Source: Agelas oroides (taxonomy: Eukaryota; Porifera; Demospongiae; Agelasida; Agelasidae). Taken from it: a DNA stretch of 64,000 bases. Within the stretch, counting starts at the first letter, position 1. Each line of letters starts with the position of its first letter. The notes under the pieces were generated by a model. It made no database searches. It was not told the origin of the DNA and saw only the letters and a list, made by a program, of their open reading frames with translations. Shown piece by piece: positions 22,197 to 33,759 of this stretch. The stretch is from NCBI GenBank assembly GCA_949130485.1, contig OX422184.1, positions 3,347,204-3,411,203 of the forward strand, written 5' to 3'. A program made the translations under genes and the position numbers.

Positions 22197-23674
22197 TCAA
22201 TCCTCATCAGAGTCTATTATGTAGGCACGAGGCCGCTTCCTTGGAGTCACAACAGGTACTTGATACTGTGTGGATGTACTGCTTGATTGTGTATTGCCAA
22301 AGAATACAGTACAGTTGCTGAAGTTGTACTGATGCGGAACTATAGATGTTGCATATGACGGTGTTACTGGGACATTTGGGTTGCAGTTATGTAGAGGAGG
22401 CCTGGTCACAGCACACTGAGGGCCACTGCTCAACACCTTGCTTATCTGGGCATGGTTTTCCTGCTCCATCTCCGCATACTGCTGCAAACTCTGTACATTG
22501 TGATGTCCTGTGATGGCAGCAATGTCACTGTTAGGAATACCCTGCTTCTGGAGCTTTCTCACAGTTGTTTTCCGAACACTGTGGTTTGTGAGCTTCTTCC
22601 CAGTAGCATCAAGTCCTGCTGCATTTGCCATACTCTTCATGTAGTTGTTAATGGTGTTCACTCCCACAGGTGTAGTGGTATACCAAACCTCTCTGTCGGC
22701 CTGGAAACTGCGAAGGGGATTCAAGTACAATGGTCCAGATGTTTTCATTTTTTCTGGTCGTTTTGATACCAGTTTCTGTATGAGGCGAACTGGACATCTA
22801 CTACCACCAGTAGCATAGGCTTGTTGGGGGACTCGTCTCTCCTTTTTAACCAACCCTCCTTGGCGTGTCTTTGTAACTCCTTCGACCCATTCAACATAAT
22901 CTGCTTCACCAGTCACTGCATTCTTCACAAACTTCAGCTCTTCAACTCGGATCTGGTGGTGTTCCTGTCTTCCCCTTGTTCCAAAATGTTGGCTCAACAC
23001 ATAAAACACTGTGTGGTTGAGGCTCACAGGACTGGCATTCCCTAGTACACCCTTCTCCCACAGCAGCTCTTCCTCTTCCTCATTTAATGGGTCTGCTCTG
23101 TTCTTTCGCTTCCCTTTGCCTTGTTCTCGGAGTTCAATCGCTTTCCCATTTAGCACCTTCCTGCTTTCACTAAACTCCTTGTCTTTGCTATGCTGTATTT
23201 GCAGCCACTGCTTCGAAAGAATCTGTCCAGTGCAGCTAGCATGGTCCGAAGGGACTCTGGTTCGTAATCTGTCCCATCCTTCTTCTTCAATTCAGCAAAG
23301 AAATTTTGTAGAACCACGTCTAGCTCACTAGCACTAGCGTCACATAATGGCACTGTAATGCCACACTGTTTTTGCCATGTCTCAAACCTCCGCGCCCAGT
23401 TGTTGGTGCTTCTATCGGTGTTCTTGTTGCGGTTCTTGTCCTTCAAGCGCTGCAGCTCGTGGGCGTTGCTAGGACCAGGTAAGCAGAGGGTGGAGCTCGT
23501 AGGGGGCGGAGAAGTGGGTGGGGCAGCGTCGCCCTGCAGTACTTCAAGCGGTATACCGGCGAAGAACTCCTCGAGTTCGTCATCTTCGGTGTTTTCGAAC
23601 ACGTCGGTTGTATTGAGAAATTCGGCAATAGAAGGGCAGAAAAATTCACTCGCACAGTAGCTACCTTCCGCCAT
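22197..23674 (-). pseudogene. Crypton-type tyrosine recombinase, one frameshift
   Basis: Two minus-strand frames make one protein. The first (23674-23150) has an acidic N-terminus, then a SAM-like/DUF3504 N-terminal core: TNNWARRFETWQKQCG through FFAELKKKDG and ALDRFFRSSG. The second (23156-22197) continues with the catalytic half: NHSVRKTTVRKLQKQGIP (the HxxR motif), ITGHHNVQSLQQYAEM (catalytic His region and probable nucleophilic Tyr) and a basic C-terminus. The frames overlap by 7 nt; a one-base loss near 23182-23188 explains the break. DUF3504 proteins (QRICH1, ZMYM2) derive from Crypton elements, so this could be a transposon or a once-domesticated gene. The frameshift and the flanking palindromes favour a dead transposon copy. 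A genuine programmed or sequencing frameshift cannot be excluded. Confidence 0.8.
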
Positions 23675-23753
23675 GCCGCTTGGTTACCGTTGTGCGCTCC
23701 ATAGCCCGTTTGTTTACTTTTACGTTCGCACGTAGAAACCGCTGCGGCAGTAG

Positions 23754-23821
23754 CCAATCAGGTTGTGATTACACTTTTTGCACTCGTACCAGTGCAAAAA
23801 AGTGTAATCAGCATCTGATTG
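23754..23821. repeat. Inverted repeat upstream of the Crypton
   Basis: Arms TTACACTTTTTGCACT and AGTGCAAAAAAGTGTAA around CGTACC, extended outward by CAATCAG/CTGATTG. It lies 80 bp before the recombinase start. It could be a transcriptional or excision feature, or an unrelated MITE. Confidence 0.75.
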
Positions 23822-24002
23822 GTTGAAAACAGTGCAGATTACAGAAATATTGCATTCCCGCGGTATAGAAGCTTTGTATAGAAACTTGTTATTACCATAT
23901 GATTAACTACGTAATGACAGTACAGTGGAAATAAACAGCTTAGACTCCCCCCACCCTCCAATGTTACAAGGTTCTTTCCTTCATGAGAAGGAGCCTGGGT
24001 GG

Positions 24003-24370
24003 AAGGCTATGTACTAGTGTGAGTAGAACTACTGCGATCTACATCTAGAAGGCTATGTACTAGTGTGTGTAGAACTACTGCGATCTACATCTAGAAGGCT
24101 ATGTACTAGTGTGTGTAGAACTACTGCGATCTACATCTAGAAGGCTATGTACTAGTGTGAGTAGAACTACTGCGATCTACATCTAGAAGGCTATGTACTA
24201 GTGTGAGTAGAACTACTGCGATCTACATCTAGAAGGCTATGTACTAGTGTGAGTAGAACTACTGCGATCTACATCTAGAAGGCTATGTATTAGTGTGAGT
24301 AGAACTACTGCGATCTACATCTAGAAGGCTATGTACTAGTGTGAGTAGAACTACTGCGATCTACATCTAG
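24003..24370. repeat. 46-bp minisatellite, 8 units
   Basis: Exactly eight head-to-tail 46-bp units, nearly identical. One site varies (GTGTGAG or GTGTGTG) and unit 7 has GTATTAG for GTACTAG. Each unit contains the near-palindrome AGTAGAACTACT. The array and its flanks are homologous to 35680-36645. Confidence 0.97.
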
Positions 24371-24870
24371 AATTCAGTGGTTCATCTGATGCTGAGCAGT
24401 GACCACACCTTAAACTGATTTCTCGGTCTACAAATCTTTCACTACAATTGTGCATTACAAAAAGAAAACACTGTTCATGACACACGACTTATCTCTCACA
24501 CTTGCCCCACACATTACAAGCTAGAGCTATAATGGTACTCCTATGCAATGGTAAAATCTTTGCATTGTTAATGTGCCTGATCTAAACCAGCACTTGGTAA
24601 GCCTTAACCTTTGCTTACGCAGTTAACCAACAATACCCTGTCCCCCATCCTGGACCCGATACATGTATGCGATAGATTCTATACACAGCAAACAGGTTTT
24701 AAAAATGTCAAGTTTTGCTAACCGTGGTAGCTAGCGTGTTCTTCTTTTTCTATGAGCACTGTAGCTGTCGCAAGTGTTTGAGATGTTCTCACAGTAGAGA
24801 CAACAGGGTCCCCTGTCGACCGATCGATCATGAAATGAGGTCTTTCCTGCTTAATTGACCTAATAACGTC

Positions 24871-24924
24871 TAGCCTCGTTCTCAGGCCCGTTAGACATTT
24901 CGAACGGGCCTGGGAACGAGGCTA
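24871..24924. mobile_element. TAGCCTCG-family MITE (older copy)
   Basis: 54-bp hairpin with flanks AATAACGTC and AATAACATC (one mismatch). It is orthologous within the duplicated block to the copy at 37283-37336, so it inserted before the block duplicated. Confidence 0.85.
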
Positions 24925-25212
24925 AATAACATCGCGGAATGAGAGGCTGGGCGAGTCTTGAAGGTTTGTCCATAGGACAAAAGCATATGCAAAATTATTT
25001 GTTGTTTTTAGTATTATTCTCTTGTGCACTCAACATTGCATGTACAGGCAATATTTTGTTATATACAACACTATAAAATGTTGTTCATTCATGCAACCTC
25101 GAAAACTATAGCAAGTTAGCTAGCCACCAACAGTAAAAAATTAACCTGATTCTGACTATTTTTGTTTTTACATTATACATGTGTGTGATATGACTAACCT
25201 AGTGAGTTTTTT

Positions 25213-28200
25213 TTACTTTGGTCGAAGTTTATTTAGTTCCGTCAGCACATGAGACATTGTTGGTCGGTTGTCAGGGTGTTCTTGTATGCAAGCAGTGATC
25301 AGGCCATGCATGAACACCCACTTGTCTCGAATCGCTTGTATCATGCTAGGAAGCCTCTCCTCTAGTGGAAATTGCCCCATGGTCACTTCACACAAGAGAA
25401 TCCCATAGCTGTAGACATCCACCTTTGCAGTCTGACGAATTCCTATCTCTCGCATGACTTCAGGAGCTGCGTACACAGGTGCACCTGGTCCTTTGGTCTT
25501 GGCCTCCATTGCAAGTTTTGCAGAGCCAAAATCTGAGAGCTTAGCTTTCCACTGGTTGTTGGGTTTAGCCTCCAAGAGAACATTGGCAGAGCTGACATCT
25601 CGGTGGATGATTTCACCATGGTGATGAAGGTGAAGGTAGTTGAGGGCTGAAGCAATGTCTCGGAAGATATTCAGCTTGCTGGAACCTTCAAGGAGGTTCT
25701 TCTCGTATGCCTTTCTAAGTGACATGTCGAGCAATTCTGTGACAATCAAAGGATCATTTTCTGCATCAATCACAGCAGCTATAAGCATCACCAAATTGGG
25801 ATGCCGGATCTGTGCCATGATGTCAATTTCCTTGCGAATGATCTCCATAAAATATGGCTCTTTAATCATGTCATGGAGACATTTCACTGCCACTTGTTGT
25901 CCTCGAAATGTGCCCTCCACAACAAACCCCCAAGCTCCAGTGCCAAGAATCCTCTGCATGTTGAGAGAGACTTCTTCTCGTGCAACCTCCCAGAATTTGC
26001 TTTGGTAGGACTGGTCAGATTGTAGTTGTAGAGTATTCCTCTGGACTTGCTGTCTAAGTGTAGCTACTTGCTGCCTCAAACCCTCCTTCTCACTTCGTAA
26101 GTTCTGTATGAATCGATCTTTCTCAACTGTCTGCTGCATCAAGCCTTGCTTCTCATTTTGTATCGTGTGTACAATTTGATCTTTCTCAACTATCTGCTGC
26201 CTCAAACCCTCTTTGTCACTTTGCAAGCTCTGAATAAATCGATCTTTCTGAGATATCTGCTGCCTCCACCCCTCTTTCTCACTTTGTAAGTTCTGTATAA
26301 GCTGATCTTTCTCAACTATTTGCTGTCCTAGTTGTAGCAGCAGATCGTCTTTTTCTGCTGACTGGTGTGTAAGATGTAGTACCTGCAAAATAAAAAAAGA
26401 AATGTTGGAGATTGTACTAAGTATCAATCAGTTGCAATTGACCAGCCTTGAGCTAACGTTGCCAGGGCCTAACCCAACTTCAGTACGGAAAAGCAGAAGA
26501 GGGTTAGGGTCAGTACCTATATGTATCCATCAACTGCCTACTTAGTAACTGCATGGCTTATGCACTTAATGTACCACTCACTTGCTGTCTCAGGACTGCA
26601 ACTTCTTCCTCGGGTGTTTGGTCCTAGTAATAGTATACGTTGAGGATTACAGGATAAATAATGCAAAGCAGCTGTGGGACTTACAAAGCTAGGTTGTGGT
26701 ATAAAGCAGCTTTGACAGTTGGTGGTGGTTGCCGACAAATCCCTATGCAGAACTATGCAGAGCTATATGTGTACACTCAGAACTATGTGTGACACTCACA
26801 CTCTTTTCTTGTAGTTATCTTACCTACTTTTCTGCAACTTTTTGCCTTGCTCTGTACACCCATTTTCATTTTTCTTGTATTTGGGGAAGGTCATGCCACC
26901 ACTTAGCCACAATGTGCTACCTCACCATGTGCATTCCTTTGCATCAAAAAATGCAACTAGCCACCTGCAACTTTCTTGAAGCCAGTGATACTCATAGTCT
27001 ATGCAAAATCTAGCCACTTCTAGCAGATCTAGCCTCGTACCCAGCCTAGCTTACATGTAGCTAACCACAGCAACTTATAGCTAAATAAATCCATATGTAG
27101 TACCTACTATACACAACTAATAAACTCAGAGCTATGGCTGAAAATGACGAGTGCATCACACAATCCACACATGCGTGGTCAATGTATGGCAGGAATTCCA
27201 CATAGTTTAATTATGCATGACTACCCTACAAACTGCTCCAGCTCCCTCCAAAAATGTACTACTACCGTAGTCTCGCAAAAGAGCACCCACCCCCTACTTT
27301 TCGCCCACATTCCTGTATAGTTTACTCAAATGAGCGTTCACCCTAGAGTGGGCTTCACATCGAGTTTGAGAAGCACGGCCTCAAGCACTATGCATATCTG
27401 AGGTAAGAAACTTCATGTAATACTTCACCAAACGTTGCTACAAGGCATCTCTGCGTAGACTGACATAGCTAGTGCGGTGCACACTGGGAGCTACAACATG
27501 CACAGCCAGTGACATGGTGCTGCTCAGAGTGTTGTGTACCGTCAGGACTCGACTTCAAAGCCGCTGGTGGTTCCGTTGTACGTTATTGCTTGTCCAGTTA
27601 TTTGCTTTGAGGGCATCAAGTCGTTGCAAACATGAAATGGGTGCTCTTTCGTGGTTAAATGCGGAAACATTCAAAAGAGCGACCACCCCCCTCTTTGGCA
27701 GACTTGTAAGGTGCTCCGCCCATGGACACTCTTTCGCGAGACTACGGTGTAGGTGTACCTGGGGACACCATATTGTACTATATAGTTTCATAACCGCCTA
27801 ATGGTACACACCTGAACTAATACTATACCACATACCTCAGAAGCAGCATTGCTGTTAATTTTCTGCACTGCATGAGGGAATCAGAAATGCTATGTCAAAC
27901 CCACTGGTCACTGTTAGCTACAGTCTAGCTGAATAGCATATCATGATATATCAGTGTACATCAGTATATATATAGCTACACAACTTTCTACAGTCTCCCC
28001 AAAGGAGAAAGGTCTGGTGAATACAGAAAATGATTCTAGGTTAATATATGCAGCTATTAGGTGTGAACACACCTGCCCTTGTGATTCTGACAGCTTTGCA
28101 ACTAGCATAAACATCCACTACTGGGTACAGATCGTATCCTTCTTGGTAAACGTCTTGAGCTGCAACTCCCTGGGACTTGCCATTCACAAAGAAAGTGAGC

Positions 28201-28730
28201 ACACCATCATGTGACACCTGCATGCCCAAATAATCTCCTTTACGCAAGTCATTTAGTTTTGTAGAACCATACTTCACTTCTGCAGGACCTGAGTAGCCAA
28301 CAAGCACATTTTCAATACGGTCTGAACAAAACATGCAGTAGTTTTGAGTACCAGGAGAATATCGTGGAATATCCCCGAGTGCAATCTCACTTCCTGCCTT
28401 GCATTGCATCACTCCAAGCTTGAGTGACCCATCCCACATTGTTCCATCATAGAATATTATCTCAACTTCAAATTCAGTTGTTCCCCTTACGACTTTGGCT
28501 CCATATACCACACCACGACTACAGGATGCTTTCCTTTCTGCCAGCAGCCCATTTGCTGAAATCTTTACATTGTCAGAACAAGTAGAATGGAACCCAAATT
28601 CAACAGTCTTTCTGAGCACAAAAGTTGGTTTGGATAATGCCAAATTCAACAGTCTTTCTGAGCACAAAAGTTGGATAATGCCAAATTCAACAGTCTTTCT
28701 GAGCACAAAAGTTGGTTTGGATAATGCCAT
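25213..28730 (-). CDS. NHR-coiled coil-kinase gene D (lacks UBAN exon)
   Basis: Exons: 28730-28073, 27867-27836, 26623-26582 and 26382-25213, about 633 residues. Only 200 bp separate exon 3 from exon 5, and no 126-nt UBAN-like exon is there; splicing 3 to 5 keeps phase 0. Exon 5 has four heptad-repeat units and a kinase with GTGAWGFV, VAVKCLHD, HRDVSSANVLL, DFGSAKL and AAPEV. The NHR N-terminus is unusual: the first about 15 codons are present three times (period 46, then 41 bp), with 5 nt missing from the middle copy, which keeps the frame open and adds 29 residues. Start chosen at the ATG of MALSKP, in the same context as its siblings. Its 3' flank (minisatellite plus MITE) is shared with gene C. 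Confidence 0.75.
27264..27747. mobile_element. TIR MITE in intron 1 of gene D
   Basis: 484 bp with ends ACCGTAGTCTCGCAAAAGAG and, inverted, ACCGTAGTCTCGCGAAAGAG. Internal CACCCACCCCC/GACCACCCCCC motifs also recur. A chance 109-codon ORF lies inside but has no recognisable content. Confidence 0.75.
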
Positions 28731-28732
28731 CG
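28600..28732. repeat. Triplicated start-codon region of gene D
   Basis: Copies begin at 28600, 28646 and 28687. The middle copy lacks the TTTGG pentamer. 46+41 = 87 nt, a multiple of three, so the coding frame survives. Confidence 0.9.
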
Positions 28733-28734
28733 CT

Positions 28735-29230
28735 CTCACTGGAGTCTTGCTCAATGATGCCTAAAAACCTGTAGAAACACAACAAACAACAGCAAAATAG
28801 CTGCACTAGCTAGCATGTTGGCTCAATGCACTGTGGGAGGAATAAAGAACCCTTTATGCAGTACATGTACATTAGCACTAAGCTTTCAGGTCACTGGGAG
28901 CATCTTGCATGGGGTGCAGTTTAGGTTTGTAAAGTAGTTTTTATGCTATCCCTGGAGGTGCTCAATTCACATTCCACAAGTCACAGTTTGAATTAACCAC
29001 TTTAATCACATGCTGATGTATGATTGGGGGGAGCCTGAGCGAGCCCCACACTAGTGGGACTTCATTGCGGAAGTGTGTTTGTAACTTACATACGTACGTG
29101 CTTGTTTGCTTGCGGCCACTTACCGGAAATTTGGATAGGAAGGTTACACGTGCTTTTCAAATTTGTACATGTATGTGTATTTTAAATTCAAATCTGAATG
29201 CAAGTTCACACAATGGATTGCTCACTAACC
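28735..29230. other. Upstream of gene D; no gene
   Basis: The first 40 bp are the conserved leader. Beyond it I see no coding or repeat structure. Confidence 0.4.
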
Positions 29231-29280
29231 TAACTCAATGCCGATGGACGAGCGCAGAACAGCAGGTGGGCCAGGCTAGA

Positions 29281-29675
29281 TAGACAGTGCGTGTGCGATC
29301 ACGAATGCAGAGCAGTGGAACGAGGCAACTAAAGGTAGAAAGACGACGTGAGCGTGACCACGAACACAGAGCAGCGGAACGGCCTGAGGCTAGGTAATCC
29401 AGCCTAGAGAGACTATACGTGAGCGCAACCGCGAACAAAGAGCAGCTGAACAGGCGGACCCAAGGCAAGCTAGGCTTGCTCGAAGCCAGGAGGCTAACCG
29501 ACAAAGAGGGCAAGCTGAAAGACAGCCTGAGCCTCAGCAAACCAATGTGCCTGCCTTAGAGGAAGACTGGGTACAGGGTAAGCTTACAGCATTTCATGCC
29601 AAAATGTCAAGCTTATCCTTTACTCATAGTATCTGCTGCAACGAGTCATTCCATGGCAAATGGATGTGCATGTAG
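29281..29675 (+). pseudogene. Helitron-like/DUF6570-type protein relic
   Basis: Two frames encode Arg/Glu/Ala-rich repeats: VERRREREHR-like at 29332-29396 and RNREQRAAEQADPRQARLAR at 29424 onward. In the second frame they are followed by LTAFHAKMSSL and a Cys-Cys-Asn-Glu-Ser-Phe motif. Arg-rich (RRE)n stretches followed by a C..C.E.F motif are typical of N-terminal parts of Helitron-associated proteins in invertebrates. Frameshifts and stops (for example TAA near 29396) make it non-functional. Family assignment is inference. Confidence 0.4.
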
Positions 29676-30129
29676 GAGAATGATTGACTTGATGTATTAC
29701 ATCACTCATCAGTGACATAATATTCCTGTGTATCAGCTTGCTCAGGCTCACCACCACAATGTTCTACATTTTCTAGTTATCTATGGAAGCAAACAAAGAG
29801 GTAGCTATATTAGCATTGCATGTGTAAGACAAGGACAGGGAATGACAAAATTGTCTGGTAACATTGGAGGACGAAGGCAAGTCATTTACTCCCACTATGT
29901 CATCATTCACATGATTTGCAATGAGTATGCCCCACAGTAGAACAATTATTGTGTGATTCTCCACATAAAAATAGTGGTATAAAGAAGCAGAAAGCATCTA
30001 ATTTTCCCCTGTGACAGCTATGTTCAAAATGCTGTCCAATCTGGGACATCTTCTAAGTGTTACAACACAGTGAATAGATGAGTTCAACACTTGCTTGACT
30101 ATTTTGCTGTTTCCTGGCCCTGTCTAATA

Positions 30130-31250
30130 GAGTAAGTTAGCAATCATCGGACGACAGGTATATTCGGACACTCAAACGCGGAGGGAAAACTGCGTAAACA
30201 TTCGGCGATACCACAAGACTGTAGCTGAGGTACGTGGTACCTGGTGTAACAAATATGACGCCCGCGCATTGTTTCCTGTTGGCGCTTGAAGCGATAAAAT
30301 GGCCGTCCGAAAAACATCAATATTCGGAAAAGTGTATGTATTTTCAGACACTGTTGTTTGTGCCTTCTCTGAAGCTGCTTTTGGAGAGATTTTAGCATCG
30401 ATACGATGCCCCAAGACCTCCCCAATTCGCAATATATTTTGGTAACGGTAGCTGCTTTGAACACTCAGGGGCGTAGCTGAACATGGACCAGTGCGATCGA
30501 TCAATAATCGGACTGTGAAATTTGTCATTTCTTGCTGTGTTGTCTCCAAAAAAGTTGAAGTCTCCACCATATTAGCATCAGTAGAATCTACAGGCTCTTG
30601 GCTACATGCTGGTATTTGTGCGTTGAGTAGTTCTCGAGATATTGCACGATATCGTTTGAACTCACGTATTTATGCTGCACATAAATCAACCAGCGTACTT
30701 TATGGAAAGAAACATGAAATATATTTATATCTCGAGAACTACTCAATGCACAAACTCCGGACAAGAACCAGCATGTAGCCAAGAGCCTGTAGATTCTACT
30801 GATGCTAATATGGTGGAGACTTCAACTTGTTTGGAGACAACACAGCAAGAAATGACAAATTTCACAGTCCGATTATTGATCGATCGCACTGGTCCATGTT
30901 CAGCTACGCCCCTGAGTGTTCAAAGCAGCTACCGTTACCAAAATATATTGCGAATTGGGGAGGTCCTGGGGCATCGTATCGATGCTAAAATCTCTCCAAA
31001 AGCAGCTTCAGAGAAGGCACAAACAACAGTGTCTGAAAATACATACACTTTTCCGAATATTGATGTTTTTCGGACGGCCATTTTATCGCTTCTAGCGCCA
31101 ACAGGAAACAATGCGCGTGCGTCATATTTGGTACACCAGGTACCACGTACCTCAGCTACAGTCTTGTGGTATCGCCGAATGTTTACGCAGTTTTCCCTCC
31201 GCGTTTGAGTGTCCGAATATACCTGTCGTCCGATGATTGCTAACTTACTC
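30130..31250. mobile_element. 1.1-kb foldback element with ~515-bp arms
   Basis: Left arm 30130-30642 and right arm 30728-31250 are near-identical inverted copies (ends GAGTAAGTTAGCAATCATCG), separated by about 85 bp. TA dinucleotides flank both ends, as with Tc1/mariner-type insertion. The arms each contain the same roughly 130-codon open frame, which has no recognisable domain and is probably a by-product of the near-identity. Confidence 0.9.
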
Positions 31251-31519
31251 TACATGCATGTTAATAAACCTCTTTGCTTATTTTGCTGACTGGTAATTTT
31301 GTTTGCCATGCCTGATCACACATCGGCACACAATTTTGTTATGCAATCGGATTGGGGGTGCTCAATTTCAGGTTCCAGAAGTCACAGTTTGAACCACCCA
31401 ATCTTTAATACTAGAGTTGGTTCTCGTAAAGTGCATACAGAATGTTGCTAATAAACTACTTAACACCTGTACATTTAACTCTTAGATTATGCTGAATGCT
31501 AAAACACTGGTTTATGAAA

Positions 31520-31592
31520 GCCTCGTTCCTAGGCTCTCCCCACGCCGTACTGCAAGCAACAGAAAGCTGGGCAGGGCCTGGGAACGAGGCTA
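31520..31592. mobile_element. TAGCCTCG-family MITE, left end eroded
   Basis: GCCTCGTTCC on the left and GCCTGGGAACGAGGCTA on the right, about 73 bp, with an AAAGCTGGGCAGGG segment shared with the copy at 50896-50973. Confidence 0.75.
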
Positions 31593-32278
31593 GGTGATAC
31601 TATGATGGTGTTATAATTTGTACATGAACACACAAAATTGCCATGATGGCGATGATAGTAATGTGAGAAAAGCCATATGAGTGCTTGCATATGCCTACTA
31701 TTTTAACTTTTCTCTCCCAGGCTAACAGAGCCTACTCAACTTGACCAGGCAGCTGGAAGCAGTTATCATTGAATATCTACAGTTCAAGCACTAAGGCTGT
31801 GCATGAGAGGAAATATTTGACACCCACGTATGAGACCTACAGTCACACAGGACTTCACAGTGGCCAAGCTAGCTATCTTAATATGAAGGTACTTGTATTT
31901 GCAGAACCTCGGCGTATGCAATCTTTTCTTAAACCACTGCTAACCTGATCAAAAGTGTTGACACTTCAGTGACCACACAAACGTCATTCCGAGTTGCAGC
32001 TCTGGACTCTTGTATAAAGGCTAAGGTAGGTACACTGATAGCAAGCTACATCTATTAGCTACACATTTTTGGTAGCAGATTATCGATCTAGCATATGGCA
32101 AGCCGTTTGTATCAAATTCGACGTCATCAGGGTTTCATACAGGAGTTTTCGAGAGGGGGGGGGGGGGGGGGGGGGATGTAGATACGTGCAAAGGGTGCAT
32201 GTGCAGCATCACTAGGGTTTTGTAGATTTTAATGAAATTCTGGACAAATTAAGGACAAAAATTGTCGGATTCAGCTAT

Positions 32279-32816
32279 AAAAGTCACAAATTTTTCTGAA
32301 CGAAAACAAGCGCATATAGGAATGGAACCCTCAAAAACTAACCAAACAAGATAGGAATGACACAACAATACGTCCACACCATCCCTACATCTTGTGCCAT
32401 TTTGCCAACTATGCCTTGTGCTTGTTGTATGCATAGGAGGCTTGTGGAAGGCAGTGGAATGAGTAGTGCTGGGTGTGTAGTGCATGTTGACGTGCATGGA
32501 TTGTGTTTTGGGTGGCTGCAACACTACTGAGCATGGCAGACATGGCAGATATGGGTTGTCTTATATGCGGAAGGCTGTGAATCAGCAGTGCTGAGTGCCT
32601 TGTTGATGTGTAGTTATGCATTCATTTAGTGAGTGTGAATAGGCTAATATGCATGTAGTGAGTTTTGTGGTGTGCATAGTTGGCAAAATGGCACAAGATG
32701 TACGTAGGGATGGTGTGAAAGTATTGTGGTGTCATTCCCATCTAGTTTGGTTGGTTTTTGAGGGTTCCACCCTGACATGCGTTTTTCAGAAAAATTTTTT
32801 ATGACTTTTTTCCTGT
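32279..32816. mobile_element. Foldback MITE with ~137-bp imperfect arms
   Basis: Arms 32279-32415 and 32677-32816 pair along their length (landmarks AAATTTTTCTGA, GGAACCCTCAAAAA, CATCCCTACAT, GCCATTTTGCCAACTATGC). The middle is made of short GTGTGTAGTGCATG-like repeats. Confidence 0.8.
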
Positions 32817-33158
32817 TGTTTTTTTTTGTTGGTGTTTTTTTCTTAGGAATGGCAAGAGAGAAGAGAGGTGGGAGGGAAGGCCAAGCGGAAAACACATGGT
32901 CTGTAAAGTACAAAAGTGTAGAACTTTGTTGTCCACAAAGTCATCGTAAACTCAAACGCTTTCAAGTGAAATTGTAAAACTACCCATCCAACTTCTCAAT
33001 GGAAGTAGAAACTGCTGCCCTTGCAAATTACACGTGCTCAGTTGTGTGGAGTCCTCACATACATGTACATACATTTTCATTTACAGCAGCCATACCAATA
33101 CATTCCTTACACGCTTTGAACCTCTTTAACTCCGCCCTCACCTATTTACCCCCAATCG

Positions 33159-33304
33159 ACTGAGGCTACTCTAGAGGAAAAGTTGCAACAGAAAGCCAAA
33201 TCCATCATCAAGTTTGAGTGACTCCGACAATTGGTGCTAGATGGCTCCAAGGGTCTCTTTACACTGGACGGCAACCACTATACACCAGTCTTCACGGCGA
33301 TGTA
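33159..33304 (+). other. Possible gene fragment (unrecognised)
   Basis: One frame reads TEATLEEKLQQKAKSIIKFE, one stop, then LVLDGSKGLFTLDGNHYTPV before a second stop. It looks protein-like but I do not recognise it. Probably a decayed exon. Confidence 0.2.
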
Positions 33305-33674
33305 GAGAACTTTGATCTTGACTTGATTACTACAAGCTGAAAAGTACCGACTCTCTGATGCAATTCGATGTAACTGACCAATAAGATGGCTGGCTGTACT
33401 TCCGAACTATGTATGCTTGAACAATCAAAACAGCATCCTGCTATGATTTACATTTGTGTACCTTTTATCGTGTGTGGTTGGATCCCCGGGCTCTTGTGCC
33501 TACTGCAGTCATCCAAACAAACACAAAAAAACAAAACAAAAAAAAAAAAACAAAAAAAAAAATTTCCTCTCTCTCCCCTCTCACTCCTTCATGTCTAATT
33601 TTGATAATGAACACTCCTTAGTGAACTCCATTTTTCATTTCTGTATACTTTTATGTATCGATACTTAGTAGCTA

Positions 33675-33752
33675 CAGTGTCTCATAAGCCCTCATGGGCT
33701 GGCTGCGTTCCTGCAGGTGACAATAAAGATTGATTGATTGATTGATTGATAT
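33675..33752 (+). mobile_element. 3' end of a non-LTR retrotransposon with (GATT)n tail
   Basis: A GC-rich hairpin-like stretch (AAGCCCTCATGGGCTGGCTG, then CTGCAGGTGA) runs into AATAAAGATTGATTGATTGA repeats. CR1/L2-type LINEs end this way. An A/C-rich tract precedes it at 33521-33562. No reverse transcriptase upstream. Confidence 0.55.
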
Positions 33753-33759
33753 AATACTT

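Noticed and set aside
24003..24370. CRISPR-like array
   Set aside because: Units are contiguous with no unique spacers; it is a minisatellite in a eukaryotic context.
27472..27801. 109-codon plus-strand ORF
   Set aside because: It lies inside a TIR element in the intron of gene D.
30672..31208. 178-codon plus-strand ORF and its 132-codon mirror on the minus strand
   Set aside because: They are the same sequence in the two arms of a foldback element, with no recognisable domain.
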